Assembly (NCBI GenBank): GCA_938014855.1
Contig: CALLQM010000072.1
Location: 1 to 6,981, forward strand
Direction of reading: 5' to 3'
From: an uncultured Clostridia bacterium
Lineage (GTDB): Bacteria; Bacillota; Clostridia; Oscillospirales; Ruminococcaceae
DNA: 6,981 nucleotides
Numbering within the stretch: position 1 is the first letter of the stretch; every line of letters starts with the position of its first letter. Positions 6,188-6,981 of this stretch are shown here, one piece after another. The notes below the pieces were generated by a model. The model made no database searches, was not told where the DNA came from, and saw nothing but the letters and a program-made list of their open reading frames with translations. Position numbers and translations under genes: made by a program.

Positions 6188-6204
6188 ACAATTTCACCAT
6201 TCTA

Positions 6205-6210
6205 ATTATA
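6205..6210 (-). promoter_or_regulatory. possible second -10 box upstream of the asp23-like gene
   Basis: A second consensus TATAAT downstream of the main one, without a recognisable -35 at usual spacing (17 nt upstream is A-rich sequence) and without a TGn extension. It may be an alternative start or a chance match in AT-rich DNA. Confidence 0.25.
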
Positions 6211-6216
6211 CAGTAT

Positions 6217-6244
6217 ATTATAACATAATTTTCCGAATATACAA
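6217..6244 (-). promoter_or_regulatory. sigma-A type promoter for the asp23-nusB-xseAB-ispA operon
   Basis: On the minus strand, -35 TTGTAT (6244-6239, three of six consensus bases) is followed after 16 nt by a perfect -10 TATAAT (6222-6217) carrying the extended TGn element (TGT directly before it). The weak -35 is compensated by the extended -10. Transcription would begin near 6210, leaving a leader of about 64 nt. It lies just after the terminator of the spoIIIA operon, which fits the start of a new unit. Confidence 0.65.
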
Positions 6245-6257
6245 CCGTATATACAAG

Positions 6258-6287
6258 AAAAAGCCCGCTTTCTCTGCGGGCTTTTTT
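6258..6287. terminator. Rho-independent terminator, bidirectional form, ending the spoIIIA operon
   Basis: GCCCGC (6263-6268), a 7-nt loop TTTCTCT and GCGGGC (6276-6281), flanked by A5 on one side and T6 on the other, so the stem extends with A-U pairs and a U-tract results in either direction. It starts 7 nt after the spoIIIAH stop. On the plus strand no gene needs it, so its job here is to end minus-strand transcription. Confidence 0.93.
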
Positions 6288-6294
6288 CTTGCTT

Positions 6295-6840
6295 TTAATT
6301 GATTTCAACAATTGATATGTTTTCAACAGGTACACTGGTTTCATCCAATATAATATCTTTCATTTGCGCAACTTCTTCTGGCTGCAGTCCTTCCGTCTTG
6401 ACTACAACATCAACCCCCTCAGTATCGTAATAAACCATACAGTCTTCAAATCCTTTTGCTTTGATTAAATTCTCAATTTTCCCTTCTGTCTCCACAGATT
6501 TTGCTAATTCAGTTGCTTTAAGTACCATTTCAGCTTTAATATTTGCATCCACTGACGCATCCGTCAGCATGTTTTTCATCGTTTCAACTGCTTCATCACG
6601 GGAACGCTGACGGGTAACCTTCGCTTCAGCAAAATATGCTTCTCCATCAATTCCGTCTACTGTGGGATCATTTGCATCCACAAGCTGAGCGTCGCCATAG
6701 TTTTTATCATTTTCTGCTGCTGAAGCGGCGGTTAGGTCGCCATCTGATTGTGCAAATTGATAATTGACATAGACAGCAAGCCCAAGCCCTACTACAAGGG
6801 ACGCCAGGATGATTTGTTTTTTACCGATAATCATATTCAT
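6295..6840 (-). CDS. spoIIIAH: stage III sporulation protein AH
   Basis: Mother-cell membrane protein of the SpoIIIA-SpoIIQ complex, which bridges the two membranes around the forespore and sustains its gene expression. It has 181 residues. A short positive N-terminus (GKK, 6-8) precedes one transmembrane segment (about 9-26); the rest is outside the cytosol, with an acidic low-complexity linker (31-66) and the conserved ring-building, YscJ/FliF-like domain (67-181), including EAYFAEAKVTRQRSRDEA (67-84), KAEMVLKATELAK (102-114) and a final VPVENISIVEIN (170-181). B. subtilis SpoIIIAH is somewhat longer (about 218 residues), mainly in the linker. The first of two close ATG codons is preferred: AGGAGG lies 8 nt before it. 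It follows spoIIIAG by 29 nt and is the last gene of its operon. In this family transcription is by mother-cell sigma factor SigE; the promoter lies outside the window. Confidence 0.92.
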   Translation of the reverse strand: MNMIIGKKQIILASLVVGLGLAVYVNYQFAQSDGDLTAASAAENDKNYGDAQLVDANDPTVDGIDGEAYFAEAKVTRQRSRDEAVETMKNMLTDASVDANIKAEMVLKATELAKSVETEGKIENLIKAKGFEDCMVYYDTEGVDVVVKTEGLQPEEVAQMKDIILDETSVPVENISIVEIN

Positions 6841-6869
6841 ACAGGGTTCCTCCTCATGTAATTTACATA

Positions 6870-6981
6870 TTATTCAATAGGGGTAACACAAACTCTATTA
6901 TAAGGAATGCCGAGCGCGGTGGTAACTACACGAGTCACCCGCTCTTGTACCACCATGCTTGAAGCCCCTTCGCAAACCACC
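6870..6981 (-). CDS. spoIIIAG: stage III sporulation protein AG (partial, C-terminal 36 codons)
   Basis: The gene enters from the window's right edge; base 6981 is the last base of a split codon, followed by 36 codons and TAA. The visible end contains VVCEGASS (1-8 of the fragment) and VTRVVTTALGIPYNRVCVTP (15-34), matching the conserved SpoIIIAG end in which an A/C-E-G-A stretch precedes a helix and a final I/V-x-V strand. SpoIIIAG forms the large ring of the mother cell-forespore channel and is anchored in the mother-cell membrane. Position just before spoIIIAH fits the canonical spoIIIA operon order. Only the ring-domain end can be judged here. Confidence 0.88.
   Translation of the reverse strand, partial: VVCEGASSMVVQERVTRVVTTALGIPYNRVCVTPIE

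Overview
The window is a compact chromosomal housekeeping block from a spore-forming Clostridia-type Firmicute. The spoIIIAG-spoIIIAH pair places it among endospore formers. The moderately AT-rich composition and the gene order suggest Clostridia, possibly Oscillospirales/Ruminococcaceae, although the family is an inference from gene layout and not from a marker. Every gene I can support lies on the minus strand, so transcription runs from high to low coordinates. The order resembles the Bacillus subtilis block spoIIIA - accBC - yqhY - nusB - folD - xseA - xseB - ispA - dxs, with three differences: accBC is absent, a TsaD/Kae1-like gene occupies the folD position, and a divergent-PAP2 (DUF212/YuiD-like) gene sits between ispA and dxs.

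Layout in order of transcription. From 6981 to 6295 come the last 36 codons of spoIIIAG and all of spoIIIAH, which encode parts of the SpoIIIA-SpoIIQ channel between mother cell and forespore. A strong intrinsic terminator at 6258-6287 closes that operon. From 6257 to 6147 there is an extended -10 promoter and a leader with a 19-bp near-perfect palindrome. This starts a second transcription unit: an Asp23/Gls24 family gene, nusB with an unusual acidic tail, the TsaD-like gene, xseA, xseB and ispA. Between nusB and ispA the genes are separated by at most 2 nt or overlap, which suggests translational coupling.

A 140-bp intergenic stretch (1822-1961) follows ispA. It holds a consensus -10 box and interleaved inverted repeats that could form a pseudoknot or two alternative hairpins. 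It precedes the divergent-PAP2 gene and dxs, which is cut by the window edge after 424 codons and begins with TTG. I see no terminator after ispA, so read-through into the last two genes is possible.

Functionally the second unit joins RNA and translation factors (NusB), DNA repair (exonuclease VII) and isoprenoid synthesis: Dxs makes DXP at the pathway entry and IspA makes farnesyl diphosphate for undecaprenyl carriers and quinones. The best candidates for a second look are the TsaD-like paralogue, which lacks conserved N-terminal residues of true TsaD while keeping its metal ligands, and the structured leader before the PAP2-like gene. I see no mobile element, CRISPR array, tRNA or rRNA. The window as a whole looks like a conserved core region rather than an accessory island.
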